This document shows positions 16,001 through 27,453 of a stretch of DNA of 64,000 nucleotides, in pieces. The notes beneath the pieces are model-generated. The model was not told where the DNA came from. It did no database searches and worked only from the letters and a program-made list of their open reading frames with translations. Position numbers and translations under genes: made by a program. Where the stretch lies: positions 25,202,906 to 25,266,905 of the forward strand of contig CM040745.1 of assembly GCA_022829145.1 (NCBI GenBank). Direction: 5' to 3'. The stretch comes from Albula goreensis. Taxonomy: Eukaryota; Chordata; Actinopteri; Albuliformes; Albulidae. The stretch's first letter is position 1, and every line of letters starts with the position of its first letter.

Positions 16001-17251
16001 CCAACTGTTGTCCTTCAGCAGAGAGGACTTCCTCTTGCTGTCCTCAATGGCCTGGCTGGGACTCCCACTCTTCACCTCTGCCCAAAGCACCACACAGACA
16101 CAGCACCCACAATTCTTTACATCTCCTGCATGTCTTAGAAATGGACTGTTTTTCATCAGCTGGAATTGTCACTGAGGGACATGATACCTTTCTAAAGCAA
16201 TATGCAGTCTGTTATGCGCATATGCCATATATAGCACTCATTTTATTTTATGACATAAAATGATTTAGGTGTAGGTAAAATCACTAACATAAGTAGAATG
16301 GTAAAAATGATGAACATAGGAAAAGGGCAATGTTGTTCTCTGATCATGTTCTGACAAAACTGGTTTCTCCACCACTTTCTTTTGTAATTGTAGGTGCCAC
16401 AACTCATTTGTGACAAACAAGATAAAACTCTGTTTCAGGGTGTGGTTCTATCCCTCTCTCAAGCTGTGTTTGCTGCAGATGCTGTTCAACAGGTCTCCAC
16501 ACCTGGTGCCTTCTGTTCCAGTCACTCTGTGCATTCCACAGACCACCAACCATCATAGTGAGGACATATGAATACACTGTCACTCACTTTTATTCAGTAT
16601 GACCTTACTAAATAGGTCAGGGTTAATGTTGAACTAGAGGATACGTTTACGCATTCAGCAAGGGACACAGCCCACAAGCAAATGTGTCTGTGAATTTGTT
16701 CTCTAACTCAGACCATTGGCTTCACTGTTTTATTGGGATCTGAGGATGTGGCATGCTTACTGCATACCATGCTGTTATTATTTTTGGAAAGAGTTTTCTT
16801 CCTTTTTTCTTTCTTTCTTTTTGAGAACATAATCTTTACTTTAGTCAAACATCCAAACCCCCAATGTTGTTCTATGTTGTACCTCTATATCTCATATCTT
16901 TCTTTTCACAATGGGATCATGTCACACACAGAGCATTACAATAATTTGTCATATCTTGAAAAATTATCGTAAGGCCAAACAATGTCAAACTGTCAAATAC
17001 ACACATAACTAGCCATGCAACAATGTGGAGATCTACGTTGATTATAAGCCTTTGTAAAGCATTGTTAAAATAATTAAACTTGAAAAGTTGCTAATATAAC
17101 TCAAATGTTTATTTATTTCCAAAATAATCTGACTTGCTGTTTTGATGTAAACAATTTGTAATGCAAAGTTTCTATGATTGCATTCACCGCAATTCAGCAT
17201 TTTCTTACCGCTTTTTGGAATATATGACCTCTTGGCATATGGTTGAGCCAT
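7013..17251 (-). CDS. scel: Sciellin, complete coding region of 21 coding exons (469 aa)
   Basis: Sciellin is a cytoplasmic precursor of the cornified envelope in stratified epithelia, crosslinked by transglutaminases. Coding exons, 5' to 3': 17251-17209, 16077-15966, 15184-15122, 14971-14885, 14622-14587, 13952-13908, 13748-13704, 13608-13537, 13258-13178, 12532-12458, 12279-12223, 12123-12052, 11928-11872, 11640-11572, 11101-11048, 10956-10879, 10509-10444, 9291-9223, 9079-8971, 7872-7770, 7029-7013. All joins keep phase and total 1,410 bases. The N terminus has LLKDNSWIRK followed by NFGRAVLSRF, as in mammalian sciellin. The middle is Ser/Thr/Lys-rich with LD...VYSTxD repeats. The C terminus has VYSTSDR, then a LIM domain (residues 402-459) and a KWHR end, like the KWIP end of human SCEL. 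ZNF185 is a related LIM protein, but the N terminus and the slain1/mycbp2 neighbourhood identify scel. The middle is shorter than in mammals, which have about 16 twenty-residue repeats. Confidence 0.92.
7404..7436. repeat. Fragment of a common fish interspersed repeat
   Basis: AGATGCCCTTATCCAGGTGA followed by CTTACA resembles the widespread fish signature GATGCTxTTATCCAxAGxGACTTACA. It lies in scel intron 21. Only a short relic is recognisable. Confidence 0.4.
7770..7872 (-). CDS. scel: scel exon 21: second half of LIM domain
   Basis: This exon has 103 bases starting with CEVCNRSLGHLKAGDSMWIY and ending RRTVHCDRCFEMTR. It supplies the second zinc site: Cys431, Cys434, Cys456 and Cys459. The acceptor is CTGCCAG and the donor is AGAG/GTACAG. 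Confidence 0.95.
8971..9079 (-). CDS. scel: scel exon 20: first half of LIM domain
   Basis: This exon has 109 bases encoding SIIGKDMCTYCRKPLNSEPK, then MILEDMQIHCHASCFM. It supplies the first zinc site: Cys402, Cys405, His425 and Cys428. The acceptor is CTTACAG. It shifts phase from 2 to 0. Confidence 0.95.
9223..9291 (-). CDS. scel: scel exon 19: VYSTSDR unit before the LIM domain
   Basis: This exon has 69 bases encoding PLDSYSDTIVTKPISTVYST then SD. The VYSTSDR that it forms with the next exon is nearly invariant in sciellin. Confidence 0.92.
10444..10509 (-). CDS. scel: scel exon 18
   Basis: This exon has 66 bases encoding YEYTSVSSPTVYTKTSSYLE then N. Acceptor TCTTTCAG, donor AACAG/GTATTA. 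It resembles the TxxYT segments before the LIM domain of mammalian sciellin. Confidence 0.87.
10879..10956 (-). CDS. scel: scel exon 17
   Basis: This exon has 78 bases encoding TSIRTYSSSDYSPTKTSSYS then FSTEP. Acceptor CAAATCAG, donor CCCAG/GTAAGG. Rich in Ser and Tyr. Confidence 0.86.
11048..11101 (-). CDS. scel: scel exon 16
   Basis: This exon has 54 bases encoding DYSTTYSTVSSPTSTTT. Acceptor CATGCTTAG, donor ACCAG/GTAAGA. Confidence 0.85.
11572..11640 (-). CDS. scel: scel exon 15: LD...LYSTPD repeat unit
   Basis: This exon has 69 bases encoding HLDSLADTLISTPKSSLYST then PD. It is the second member of the duplicated pair, matching exon 13. Acceptor GTTGCCAG, donor GACAG/GTAAGA. Confidence 0.88.
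11872..11928 (-). CDS. scel: scel exon 14: second copy of duplicated exon pair
   Basis: This exon has 57 bases encoding PKTPEVTTVTTPKETIKD, a close copy of exon 12. The donor is GATGG/GTGAGT. Confidence 0.88.
12052..12123 (-). CDS. scel: scel exon 13: LD...VYSTND repeat unit
   Basis: This exon has 72 bases encoding ALDTLSDTFTTTTTTKTVYS then TND. It follows the same plan as exons 15 and 19: LD(S/T)xxDT, a variable stretch, then (V/L)YSTxD. A short ACA run makes the Thr stretch. Confidence 0.88.
12223..12279 (-). CDS. scel: scel exon 12: first copy of duplicated exon pair
   Basis: This exon has 57 bases encoding TKTTEVTTVTTPKETSEG. It matches exon 14 at 14 of 19 residues, and the flanking acceptor sequence (TGTCTCCAG) is the same. 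Confidence 0.88.
12458..12532 (-). CDS. scel: scel exon 11: Pro/Lys-rich
   Basis: This exon has 75 bases encoding KPSTLPPKPSKTNGVTDPEV then TSSK. Acceptor TTTTTAAG, donor AAGGG/GTAAGA. Confidence 0.83.
13178..13258 (-). CDS. scel: scel exon 10
   Basis: This exon has 81 bases encoding TPVTKRPTKTETFTERVFSD then VKSSSK. Acceptor GACTGTAG, donor AAACC/GTACGT. Confidence 0.85.
13537..13608 (-). CDS. scel: scel exon 9
   Basis: This exon has 72 bases encoding VTTKSTVDGKVTETTVTTTS then SSA. Acceptor CTATTTCAG, donor GCCAG/GTACAC. Confidence 0.85.
13704..13748 (-). CDS. scel: scel exon 8: 45-base exon
   Basis: It encodes STLPKTTPPEGTTT, with acceptor ATTTACAG and donor ACAAG/GTAACA. Same length and phase as the exon before it. 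Confidence 0.8.
13908..13952 (-). CDS. scel: scel exon 7: 45-base exon
   Basis: It encodes SPPPSYERATAYSK, with acceptor TCCCACAG and donor AAAAG/GTAACC. Phase 2 at both ends. Confidence 0.8.
14587..14622 (-). CDS. scel: scel exon 6: 36-base exon
   Basis: It encodes FGGSQDQLSKT between an ATTTTCAG acceptor and an ACAAG/GTCAGC donor. Support is mainly splice signals and phase continuity. Confidence 0.78.
14885..14971 (-). CDS. scel: scel exon 5: Ser/Thr-rich linker
   Basis: This exon has 87 bases, acceptor CTCTTAG and donor AAGAA/GTAAGT. It encodes KQPVKDTSTTTSSKTSNPAS followed by TSVQSLTK. It is low-complexity, rich in Ser, Thr and Lys. Confidence 0.85.
15045..15082. repeat. (GTAT)n microsatellite
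   Basis: About nine GTAT units in scel intron 4, about 40 bases from the exon 4 donor. Confidence 0.95.
15122..15184 (-). CDS. scel: scel exon 4: NFGRAVLSRF
   Basis: This exon has 63 bases in phase 2 at both ends. It encodes RDPNFGRAVLSRFKSNEKLD, corresponding to the N-Y-G-R-V-V-L-N-R segment that follows DNSWIKK in mammalian sciellin. Confidence 0.9.
15966..16077 (-). CDS. scel: scel exon 3: DNSWIRK motif
   Basis: This exon has 112 bases, acceptor GGGCAG and donor GTCGA/GTGAGT. It encodes VKSGSPSQAIEDSKRKSS, then LLKDNSWIRKDMDEDEPV. The DNSWI(R/K)K block is the best N-terminal marker of sciellin. It moves the phase from 1 to 2. Confidence 0.9.
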
Positions 17252-17276
17252 TTTGGAACGATAGTAGTTGGTTGGC
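17209..17276 (-). CDS. scel: scel exon 2: start codon exon
   Basis: The acceptor TTTTTAGCAG precedes the exon and the donor is AGCG/GTAAGA. The ATG at 17251-17249 opens MAQPYAKRSYIPKS, with 25 bases of 5' UTR before it. It ends in phase 1, which matches the next exon (G plus AG gives Glu). Confidence 0.82.
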
Positions 17277-17519
17277 CTGCTAAAAAGAGAGGTGATTGAT
17301 GTTAAGACATGGAGACCTATTTGATCTGATGTGTCCATGCAAAAACACATGAAATTAGGTACTGATGCACTAATATGCCACAAGGTGGTGCTAAAATCCC
17401 AAAAAGAATGAATTCACGCACAAAGTACACATGCCACAATTTGGCACTTACACTGACTGCTGAATATACTATAGAAAGTAATTCACCCTACACTATCTTC
17501 TTCATTATATAGAATACGT

Positions 17520-17520
<1 letters not shown>

Positions 17521-17616
<96 letters not shown>
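17521..17616. repeat. (CA)48 microsatellite
   Basis: A 96-base uninterrupted CA run in the scel 5' UTR intron. Such runs can adopt Z-DNA and vary in length. Confidence 0.98.
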
Positions 17617-17618
<2 letters not shown>

Positions 17619-18536
17619 ATAAATGTGGCACTGCCAGCATTCTGTACCTTCTGACTCACCCGCTACACCTCAAAGCAGCCTGTCCACATTTTACTGATGA
17701 CACACCTTTCATAAACACACCCAGCACCCATACCTGCTGATCATTGCCCTGTGCTCCAGCAACATTCTAGTGTCCTAGTGTAAGGGTTACCCTGCCTGCC
17801 CATGGTCTATGATCTGAGCCACACTCATACAGCCATTATTCAGACCCACGCATAAACGCACAAACACACCCACATACAGACACACCCACCCTTCTCCACC
17901 TGACAGTCTCATGCAAACACAAACAGAACATGACAACACCTTTGAGACCTTTTTCTGAAATGTTAACCTGAAATACTAGAATTGTGGGACATGTTAAACC
18001 AATTCTTAATAGTACTATTTTATGATAAAACACCAGTGACATCTACTCCTCTGCTTTATTCAGAATTTTAAAATGTGAGTCCTTTAATCTTGACACCTGT
18101 TTGTATCCTTGTGAAATACCCAAAAGTTGTTCTTCAAATAAGAGTATGAATTTACTGTTTTTAGGATTGTAAGGGATAGCTGCCATTGCATTCCTATGTT
18201 GAAATGTATCCATACTTCCCTGTTCCAGTCCAAAAAACATATAAATTCAGTTACAACCCAGATTTTCAAAGGTCATAGTTGGACCTATGCATTACCCGAA
18301 AATGAAATAAGTCTACTGTATGATGCTTTATACACAGTAGTATATGGAAGATGAGATGTATATTGTAATGCAAACACAATGATTCTCAGCAAAGACAACA
18401 TGTAATGATTCATTTCCTGACACAACAGGGAATGTGGCTCCATCAACCTCAGAACATCACAGTTTGATAACATTTCCAGTGATTTCAATCTTTTTAAAAA
18501 TGCAGATACTATTACAGTGGAATGACTGTATAACAA

Positions 18537-18578
18537 ATAAATACATAATTAAATATTAAAAAATAATTATGTATTTAT
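18537..18578. repeat. 15-base perfect inverted repeat
   Basis: ATAAATACATAATTA (18537-18551) and its exact complement TAATTATGTATTTAT (18564-18578) are separated by 12 bases. It is AT-rich, in the scel 5' UTR intron. Confidence 0.9.
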
Positions 18579-19262
18579 AGCTTCACTATATGAATGGTGG
18601 CTGTTCCTCTCATTAGCACAAATATCACGTTTGCCTTTCACATAATATTATCTTATATTTACTAGGTTCAAGTAAGGTTACGGCAGATTTCTGGCAATGA
18701 CAAATGTCTTTTGTAGAACAGAAGAAATATGTCTATCTCATGAGTTCATACAATTTTTTGTTTTCAGCAAAAAAAAATGATTGAAATTGAAACTGTGTAT
18801 TAAGTAAAGATTTTCTACAGCAAATAAACATTTGACTTTCAGTTATGATAAACAACAAGAGGAACTCAGAGGCCTCTTAACTAATGTCACTCAGTTCAGG
18901 TGTGATTATGTTTCCACTTTCTTGACAAGACAGGATATCATAGAAAAACTACAACATCATATATGTATTGCGAGGCTTTTGAAAGAACCCACAGTATATT
19001 TTTATGAATAATTCCCATACAATAGAATTTTCCTCCAATATAGAAAATTCATTCTATACATGTCACTGTCTAGAACAACCACAACATTATTGCCATTACC
19101 ACAATTTCAATTATAATCAAGATTACATAATAAAAAATATCAAGATTACACTATATATATATACAGGTACAACTGTTAAAACTGAGGAACATATTTTATT
19201 AGTTTAAAGATGTTGCATAAACTCTCTCCTAGCTGTGAGAACCAGAGCAATCAGAAACTTAC

Positions 19263-19315
19263 CGGAGGGCAATGCGTCTTGTGCCTGCTTGTACAGCGAT
19301 GAGTGGTGAGGGTGC
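19263..19315 (-). other. scel: scel non-coding first exon (5' UTR); start approximate
   Basis: A strong donor (CTCCG/GTAAGTTT) lies at 19262 on the minus strand. The sequence before it lies 2 kb upstream of the exon carrying the start codon, which has its own acceptor. The 5' limit is a guess from a TATA-like CATAAA at 19346-19341. Confidence 0.5.
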
Positions 19316-19390
19316 TGACGGCTTTGCCTTATGCCTTCAGTTTATGTCCTTGGGAGGGGACAGCGACCTCTCTGAGGGTGTGTCCTAAAA
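19316..19390 (-). promoter_or_regulatory. scel: Candidate scel core promoter
   Basis: On the scel strand there is CATAAA (19346-19341), a CCCCTCCC block (19359-19352) and GGACACACCCTC (19385-19374). The last contains the CACACCC core bound by KLF factors, which regulate epidermal genes. The region is not a CpG island, as expected for a tissue-restricted gene. Assignment is inferred from position and motifs only. Confidence 0.35.
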
Positions 19391-22300
19391 GTTACGCTCA
19401 CTGGCAGTGAAAACCAGTAAGGTTGGTTTCTGCAATCTGACGTTGTCAGGGAGTTGGAGTAATTGCGCTGTTTTGTTTAGATTTATGTCACAGTTAAGAA
19501 TCGGTAGTGAAGCTAAGAGCAGAGGGCACAGGGGTCTCTTAAATGTAACAAGCCCATTAGAGGAAATGCTAAAATTTCAAAATCCTGTCACAATAAAAAT
19601 CCTGAACACTATGAACTATGTTTCTTCCCTGCCATTATCTTTTAATTTGCAAGACAATGAATACCAGCACACCAACCTACAAATGCAAGTACAATGTTCT
19701 TGGTTGTCAATAAATTCTTTGATGGGCAGAATTAGACATGATGCACATGGTCTATAAATCTACACGGTCAGTCTGGGAGAAGTGTGGACTTCAGACAAAC
19801 CAAAAATTGTTTGTAGATATAAATGTTATAGTTTTGGCTCACCAGAGCCTTCAAAGGGTCAAATGTTGAATTGTAAAAATGTATAGATTGGCATGTACAT
19901 ATTTGGTTCATAGTTGTAGTAAATTGTTGTTAAGTGCATGTTTTGGATTGTCTGGCATCTTGTAATGCATGTCATATTCTACATTACAAAACTTTACAAT
20001 GTTTCACCAAATAATTCTTGCTATAATAGGAGCACCTTGAACATTCCAACATGCAGGTAAGATATAAAAATGGGGGGAAAAGTATAATTTAATAAACACA
20101 CTTCTTTTTGACTGTGACAAATGTAATCACAGGAAGTTAATCTTATGACTGAAGCTGCCCCAAGAAAAATGGTCTGAAATTGTCTATAAAGTCCCATTGA
20201 CTATAAGTTAAGAGAGACCCCTTAACAAATCATTAGTTTGTATAGAAAACATATTTAAAAGCTAAAATATGTAGATCTTACCAAGTTGCCATCAGCTTCA
20301 ATACAATACCTCTGCCAGAGACTTAGTCCTTAAGTAATATATTAGTTTGTCCCTTATTTATTTCACTACTTAAACTGGAATGAAAATGATTGGAGTTAAG
20401 CCACTTTGCTGAGTGCATCTGTAAGTCAAGCCTCAGGCAGGGCGGTTAATGGGGTCAATGCTTATTTGGATTTCTGTGCTCTTATGCAGCCCCTGGATGC
20501 CAGTGTAGCACAGGCCCGTTATCCCAGTATATTCTTTTTAATGATCGACTGCCACGCCAACAGGAAGTGCACTCCAAGCCTTTGGTATGATCGGTTTATG
20601 TTTGAAATCATAAACTCACAGGGTCTGTAATAAGTGTTGGATAAAGATACCCTTCAATCACAGTGAGACTCAACCACCGAGAAAAACATGATTCCATCAC
20701 AGTGACAAACCACTGTCCCTGAGAATCCTTTAGCTGAAGATTGAATGCTGTAGTAGGTGGGGTTATATGTGGTCACAGAAAATATGCAGGTGACAAATAA
20801 AACTTGAACTGTGACTTTGACTTTGTCAGACTGTATTAATTTGGTTACTAGGAGTGCCTTTGAAACCACGAAGGAATGCACTGAAAATACTTTTGGAGGG
20901 TGTGGTGATGGAGTAAAATATGACAACCTCTCCCCTCATGAGGCTCAACCACAATTCCAGAAAGAAAGAAAAAAGATTAAAAATACAACATGTTGCACAA
21001 GGATCACTGTTGAGACGGAGAAAGCATTGAGACAACAAAACATAAAGACATTTCCATATTTTTTAGAGCTGAGTAATTTTTTAAATAAAGGATGACAACC
21101 AGGTAACAACACACAGGACACAGAACACACAGGATACCTATTCACAGCACCCAAATCAGCCAGTGTATGCAGCCAATTTGTGGAAAGAATTTCCTAATAT
21201 TAAAATGTGATCATTATCATCTACAATGATAATTGCCATCCAACCAGAAAATATTTATGTTAGATTCAAAGACAGGACAGGTACAAATGAACAAGTGCTG
21301 TGAAATGCTGACAATTATCAATGAGATGAAATAAATGTGATTAATTCAGGAATAACTCCCAATATATGATTCATGACTAAGTAGCTGCATGTCTCATTTC
21401 ATTCTTATTATTTTCAGATATCAGCATAGCAATGATTTAAATGTATATCTTTGTCAGAGTATTTGGGTTTCTGACAGGTGTTAGTTTTTCTCTTGTTGTC
21501 ATTAGCTTTGTGTTGTTGCTCTCCTATGTGGGCCTAAACGGGAGGTGTACATTTTTGAAAGGGTGTTGTCCCAGAACAATCACATAGCACTGCTCCTTAC
21601 CCTGGGTGACATTCCATTATTGTTGATAAAATACTCACTTTGTTACATTCATGCCACTGTCAGTGTGCTTCAACATACTACCTCTCAGGAGATGTAATAT
21701 AGTCAAAGCTTGATTCTGCATTGTGCTGGGGGGAGGGGCTACTGTGCACTACCAGGAAGGATAGGGTTAACCCTGATGTCCCTTGTCTGGATGCCATGGA
21801 AACATTTCTGCTGCAAGCATATCTGAGACTCCTATTTCCACCTATTCACATTATTGTGTTCAACACATTTATTCCTTATCTGTTAGTGATCATGAAAAGC
21901 TTTCACTGGCTTGAACTATATGATACTTTTTATATTGTACACCACTGTCTGCTAAAAATATAATGACATTGAATTTTATTAATCCTTGCACAAAATTCAC
22001 AAGCATATACATCCTACAAATGCACAGCTGCGGATGGATACCAGCAGCGTCACGGCAAAAGGCACGGCAGGAACAGCACCAGAAAGGCCAGCAATGTTGA
22101 TTCCTGTCTTTCAGATGACTGCATTCCAGCATCACAGAGATAATTGTCACTGCAGGGGCTCCCCATGCTTTTCAAATGGTGAATGCACACGCCATTATGC
22201 ACATTGGCTCCAGATAACAATCAGTTGCGCCTGGTTTAACACTGTGTATTGGTTTAAGAATTGTAGCTAAGATATAAAATCTAAGTACCCTGGTCATGTA

Positions 22301-24293
22301 TGGGTTTGCATGGGTAGCTTCGCACATAATCCTTCAACCATCAGCCAACCCCAATCACCCGAGACTGCATGTGACTGTGTCACTCTCACTCATGGATTGT
22401 GCTCCTAGTCCTCCTACATTATCTCTCCGTCTTTTCCCAGCGCTGAAGCCATAACAGGTAGAACAGAGCAGAGGCCAATAATGCTTAATTAGGTTGCCCA
22501 GGGGGATGTGTGGCCTCCCAGCAGACATCATTTCACCACATTTCTCTTCTCTTTCACCAATCCCCAAAAAAGAGTCAACTGAATATCAAGAATCAGTGCT
22601 CTGTGATCTGACAGTCAGGGATTTAATATGACCTTTAAAGATACCTTAAAAGGAGTTGATCATATCCACAAGTAATCCTGGGGGGATTATTTTATCAGTG
22701 CATGGAGTGAAAATGTAAAATTTGTAAATGAAATGTTTCAAAAAAGCATATTTTAGAGATCAGCATAGGCCTATCAGAAATAATAAATATACAATTATGA
22801 CAATCATAGACCAATACAAAAAACTGGAGGTAAAAAAGAATGTAATTAATATCCATGTGCTTGATGTGCATCCTCTACGTTTGGTTAAATAGAAGCATTG
22901 CACATGGAAGTGAGGTCAGGATATACCATATTATACATATCTAAAATGATCATCTTTTGAATTATTGAAAAGGCTGGAGACAGACCCTGGCCATGTTATA
23001 TATATAAAATAATCACATTTTATATGTTTTATAAGGCCTTCTCCCTTCTCTCCACACAAAAAATAAATGAATTACATACTATGCATTTATTCATTAAACA
23101 TGGTATGAACCCAAATATATAACAATATTATTATAATTTATAAAAAAAAAGACATTTGTGAGATTTATATATATTTTTGACCTTCAAGTGGATCAATGAG
23201 ATAAGCATGCATATCAAGAGCCTTTTGAGTACTGAGCAGCTATGACTGTGTCTGCAGACCAATGCCACAGACCCAACACTGGCTATGGCTAGAAACTATA
23301 TCCTGAATTAACAGGTAATTTACATTTTGTTGATCGTTTATTACATTCACCTCTTTTCCACTAAACAATACCTAAATGCTGACCAACCAGAATCAAGCAA
23401 AGAGCCGGTGACATAGGATTAGAGATAAGTGACAAAACAGGACATAAAATTGTATACAATGGATAATTTCTGTATCTGTAAATTAACCTTATAAAAGAGA
23501 AATAAACAGGGACCACCATACCCAAAGAAATCCAAGACTCTCATCTCATTGCACAAAAAACGACCCACCCCTTGCAAATACACAGGTGAAAATATATTGA
23601 AAATATGGTCATATGTTTTGAAAGTTAAGTTTTGAAATATTCTGTAATAGACAAACTCAATGAATCAGATCAAACAGAATAATATTTGCTTGATTATTTT
23701 GCTGTTCTGTAGCACTGGTTGGATCCTGTCATGTAGAGCAGTTACATTCTCTATAAATAATTAAAATACAGCCTATATGGATGTGTGTGGTGTGTTTTAG
23801 ACAGACAGGGGTCTGAAAGCACTGTAGCCTATGTAATCTGACATTCTGGAGTTCACATAAATTATGCAGTGGCCCTCAAAATCTCCATTATATTTATATG
23901 TACAGTCTGCTGTGTGAACTGACTCTATCAATGGCCACTACATAAAGGAGACAATTTAAGGGTTATTTAAAACCCTGTAGATTGTACCCACTTTAGATCA
24001 AGGCCAGGACATAAGTAATAAATATTTAGATTTTTGGAATCTACCAACAACACTTTGCAAAGGTCTGTGGTCACTGTTCAATAGGCATGGGGAAATTGGC
24101 TTTGCCAGAAATACATTTTTGTGTTGTTTGGGCAGATAATGGGACCATCTGCCAATGGATGTGACATCACTGAACTTCAAAAGCCCAACAAAAACACATC
24201 CTTCAAAGAGGCCCAGACAGGGTTCAATTACAGCATGACATCACCCATGCAGCCTCATTCTGATCTGTGCTAATTCAATCAGAGGATATGCAA

Positions 24294-24296
<3 letters not shown>

Positions 24297-24378
<82 letters not shown>
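24297..24378. repeat. (CT)41 microsatellite
   Basis: An 82-base pure CT run. It creates artificial Ser-Leu and Arg-Glu open frames in the sequence around it. Confidence 0.98.
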
Positions 24379-24382
<4 letters not shown>

Positions 24383-27300
24383 TTGCCACCAGACACAGAG
24401 TGGTTGTGTCGCCTGTCTGCATGCATCATCTAATCACATCTCGATGAACCACCACTGGGCCTCTTGTTCCAATACAGTATAAGCAGTCATGTTGAATACA
24501 ATCAAATGAGACTGTCCTTTACCACCTCTACCTCCCGTGCTCTAAGAGAATTGAATATATACAAAGCAATTAACCATAACAAACTAACCAGCAATCCAGG
24601 AATGTAGATTTTATTTGCCATATTGTATGTATTCTGCATTATAGTGTACCTAAACATTTTAATCTTAATTAAATGTAATTTTCAACAATTATAATTGTTG
24701 CTACAAAATTATTTTATGGACATATTTTAATGTTAGGGCTTAAATAATAGCACAAGCCTTATTCAATTTAAAATGTATCCAATAAAAATAAAAAAATGGG
24801 GTGTGACAGTGGTGGTGTAAACATACTATCCCAGATGGTTATTATTATTGACATTGGTTAAATGTACCTTTGTACAAAATAAGAGCTGACATGTGTTAAC
24901 ATTATTCACTGCTTTTCAGAATTAATGAATCAAAAGTTATTGAACTTTGCTTTGCTTGTTGGTTGTTTATTACAATAGTGCCAGTGTTCTGTCTGAGAGG
25001 TGTGAATATCTTGCCAATGTGTCTTTTTGCCGGTGCATGGGAAATCCTGTAGCTAAATGAATAGAGGACCAAAGCTTTTAAATTGATTACATTAAAAAAT
25101 TATAATGCCTGATTCATTTGATGGTGAAACTGCAGTTAGGCAGATTTCATGGGTATATAGCTGCCTAACAACCAACTGAAAAAACATTGCATCTAATTAC
25201 CTATCTGGTCAGCTATTAAATTGACAAAAATAACAAAATACAGATGTTTTATAATCTCTTTTTTCATATTAATTTTTACAAGGTTCACTACTGACATCTG
25301 TGAGACATTGTGACATGGGTTGCTTTGAAAGTGAAATGTATGATACCCCTCTGTCTTTGTATTGGCTGAAAATTTTGGTCTATGTCTTTCTCTAAACCAG
25401 CCTATTATCTTTGATTTGAATCCTGAAAAGACACAAGTGTATAAAAACTCCAGTCCACATTTTCTCCAAGACAGACCTACCTCTCAATTGCTTTAATGAG
25501 TTCCAAAGAGGCTTTGATGCTGTTGCTATGGTAAAGTAGTAAATTAACTGAAGCCCAGGAGTAATGATTTTATGATCTGGCTCTGTGCTGTATATATAAT
25601 TCACATTTGAGGGACAGGCAAAAAAAAAAAAAGAAATAAAAATGGATTTAAAAAAAACTGAATAAAAATAACAGCTGCACAGTTTAAAATGGGGGGAGGG
25701 GTATCCAAAGGAAAAGCTGTGGTGGAGCACTTCATAGGTACATGATTGTTATAAAGCCTGCCAGGATATGACAAGAGCACAGGAGGGCTGCACTTATGAT
25801 AATTAGATCAAAATACAGGAAGGTGACTACCTCTAAAGAATAATGTAAATAGCAAGAAGGAATGAAAAAAAAATCTTGTTTCAAATCAGATAGCTTGTGC
25901 AACATACCTAGCCAGATTTTCCAAAAATAAAATAAATGAGCCATGCATGGACACATATGCAATCAAAAAGTCAAAGCCACACGCATGTTTGTGCACGCAC
26001 ACCCAGTACACATTAATGCAAGTAAATGCACACATAGATGCTTGCATGCATTTACACAGGACACATTCACTTATGTATGCGTAAATGGATACAACTATAC
26101 ATACAGCAGAAGCATACACCCTTGGCAGGCTCTCCAAGAATTACATTCCAGTTTTCCTTTAAATAGTTGAAACACACTGCTTTATGACAATAATGTATAT
26201 ATTCATCAATTCATCACATATGCATGTGTTTCTGTGTATGTTTCTTCATTCTCATGCAGCATTTCCATTGCACACTGCTGAGCACTCCCCCACTGTCTGC
26301 TTCTAGCTCCCCTCCCCCAAAAATCAGTCTCTGTCAGGAGATTTCAGCATCTCACTATACACAGCTTTCTTCTGGAGAGGTGCATGTGCGCATGCCTGTG
26401 TTTTTACATGCAAGTGTACCTTGTATTTTTGTAAGGCTGGGAAACTGTCCGTAAAAGCACTTGATGGCATTTCACTGGGATTGTTTTTTTTTTTTTTGCA
26501 TTTGCATTTGGAAGTTTTTTCCCCATGATATCACCAGGACATTTCAAAGCTGTAGAAAATGGGCAATTATTTTTCATTTGTAATGGTTGCCATGGCATCT
26601 GTAAAAAGGGACAACCCTGTTAAAGAAGAGGAAAGCACCAAATATTCAGGGAAAAGGCCCAAGATACCTTGAACTGTAACTCTGTATGAAATAACATAAC
26701 CCTGACATGGGTGAGGTTTTAGTTCTGTCACTGAGATCAAGTAATTGTGGGAGATGCCAAACTAATATCTTTAACAATTCTAGGCTACTTTACTGAAATA
26801 AATTCACATTTATAATGTACAACACTATTCTTTATCTTATCATTCCATGCTTGGAAAAATGATGACCTAGTTAGAAATGACCTTCGCAAAGAACACATAT
26901 CAAATGCAAACTGTGTTTATTAATAGCATTTAAAAAACGTTCATCTCAGTCAATTTTGCAATCAACAATGTGCTACAAATTCAGCCAGTCTATACTACCT
27001 GTCTGGTTTGCAGAAGAGTGATGTGCTTTCAAGGTCAAACACGTGTAAATTAATCAAAAAAGGATTGCCAATGTTTCTATACTTTATGAATGGAAAGAAC
27101 AATACTGTCCATTTAATACATATTTTATTTAGCACATCTACATGTGTGCAACCCTTCTCCAAACAAGAAAGGTAGCCCCTGCTTGTCAATGAAACTATAC
27201 AGGCTTGTGAATCCATACACTGGCAAAGGTGAGTGTTCCTGTATTTAGTACACAGTAGAGGTCACTGTAGTACACACTGCAGAGGCCTCAATATAAGTAT

Positions 27301-27421
27301 ATTCTGTAGGGAGGCCAAGGTCCTTAGGAATGGGCCCACCAGGGCACAATAACAACTATCAATGTTAAATCACAACTAAAATATGCATTATATATGCATA
27401 TGCATATTTGCACACAAAAAA

Positions 27422-27453
27422 ATGATATTATATTGCAATATGCAATATATCAT
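27422..27453. repeat. AT-rich imperfect palindrome
   Basis: TATATTGCA and TGCAATATA flank a three-base loop, and outer ATGATA/TATCAT arms extend it with a small offset. No function assigned. Confidence 0.7.

Noticed and set aside
16733..16972. 79-codon plus-strand frame in scel intron 2
   Set aside because: Hydrophobic chance frame in AT-rich intron, antisense to scel, without splice support.
24241..24429. Minus-strand frame with a long Arg-Glu repeat
   Set aside because: It is a translation of the (CT)41 microsatellite, with no splice context.
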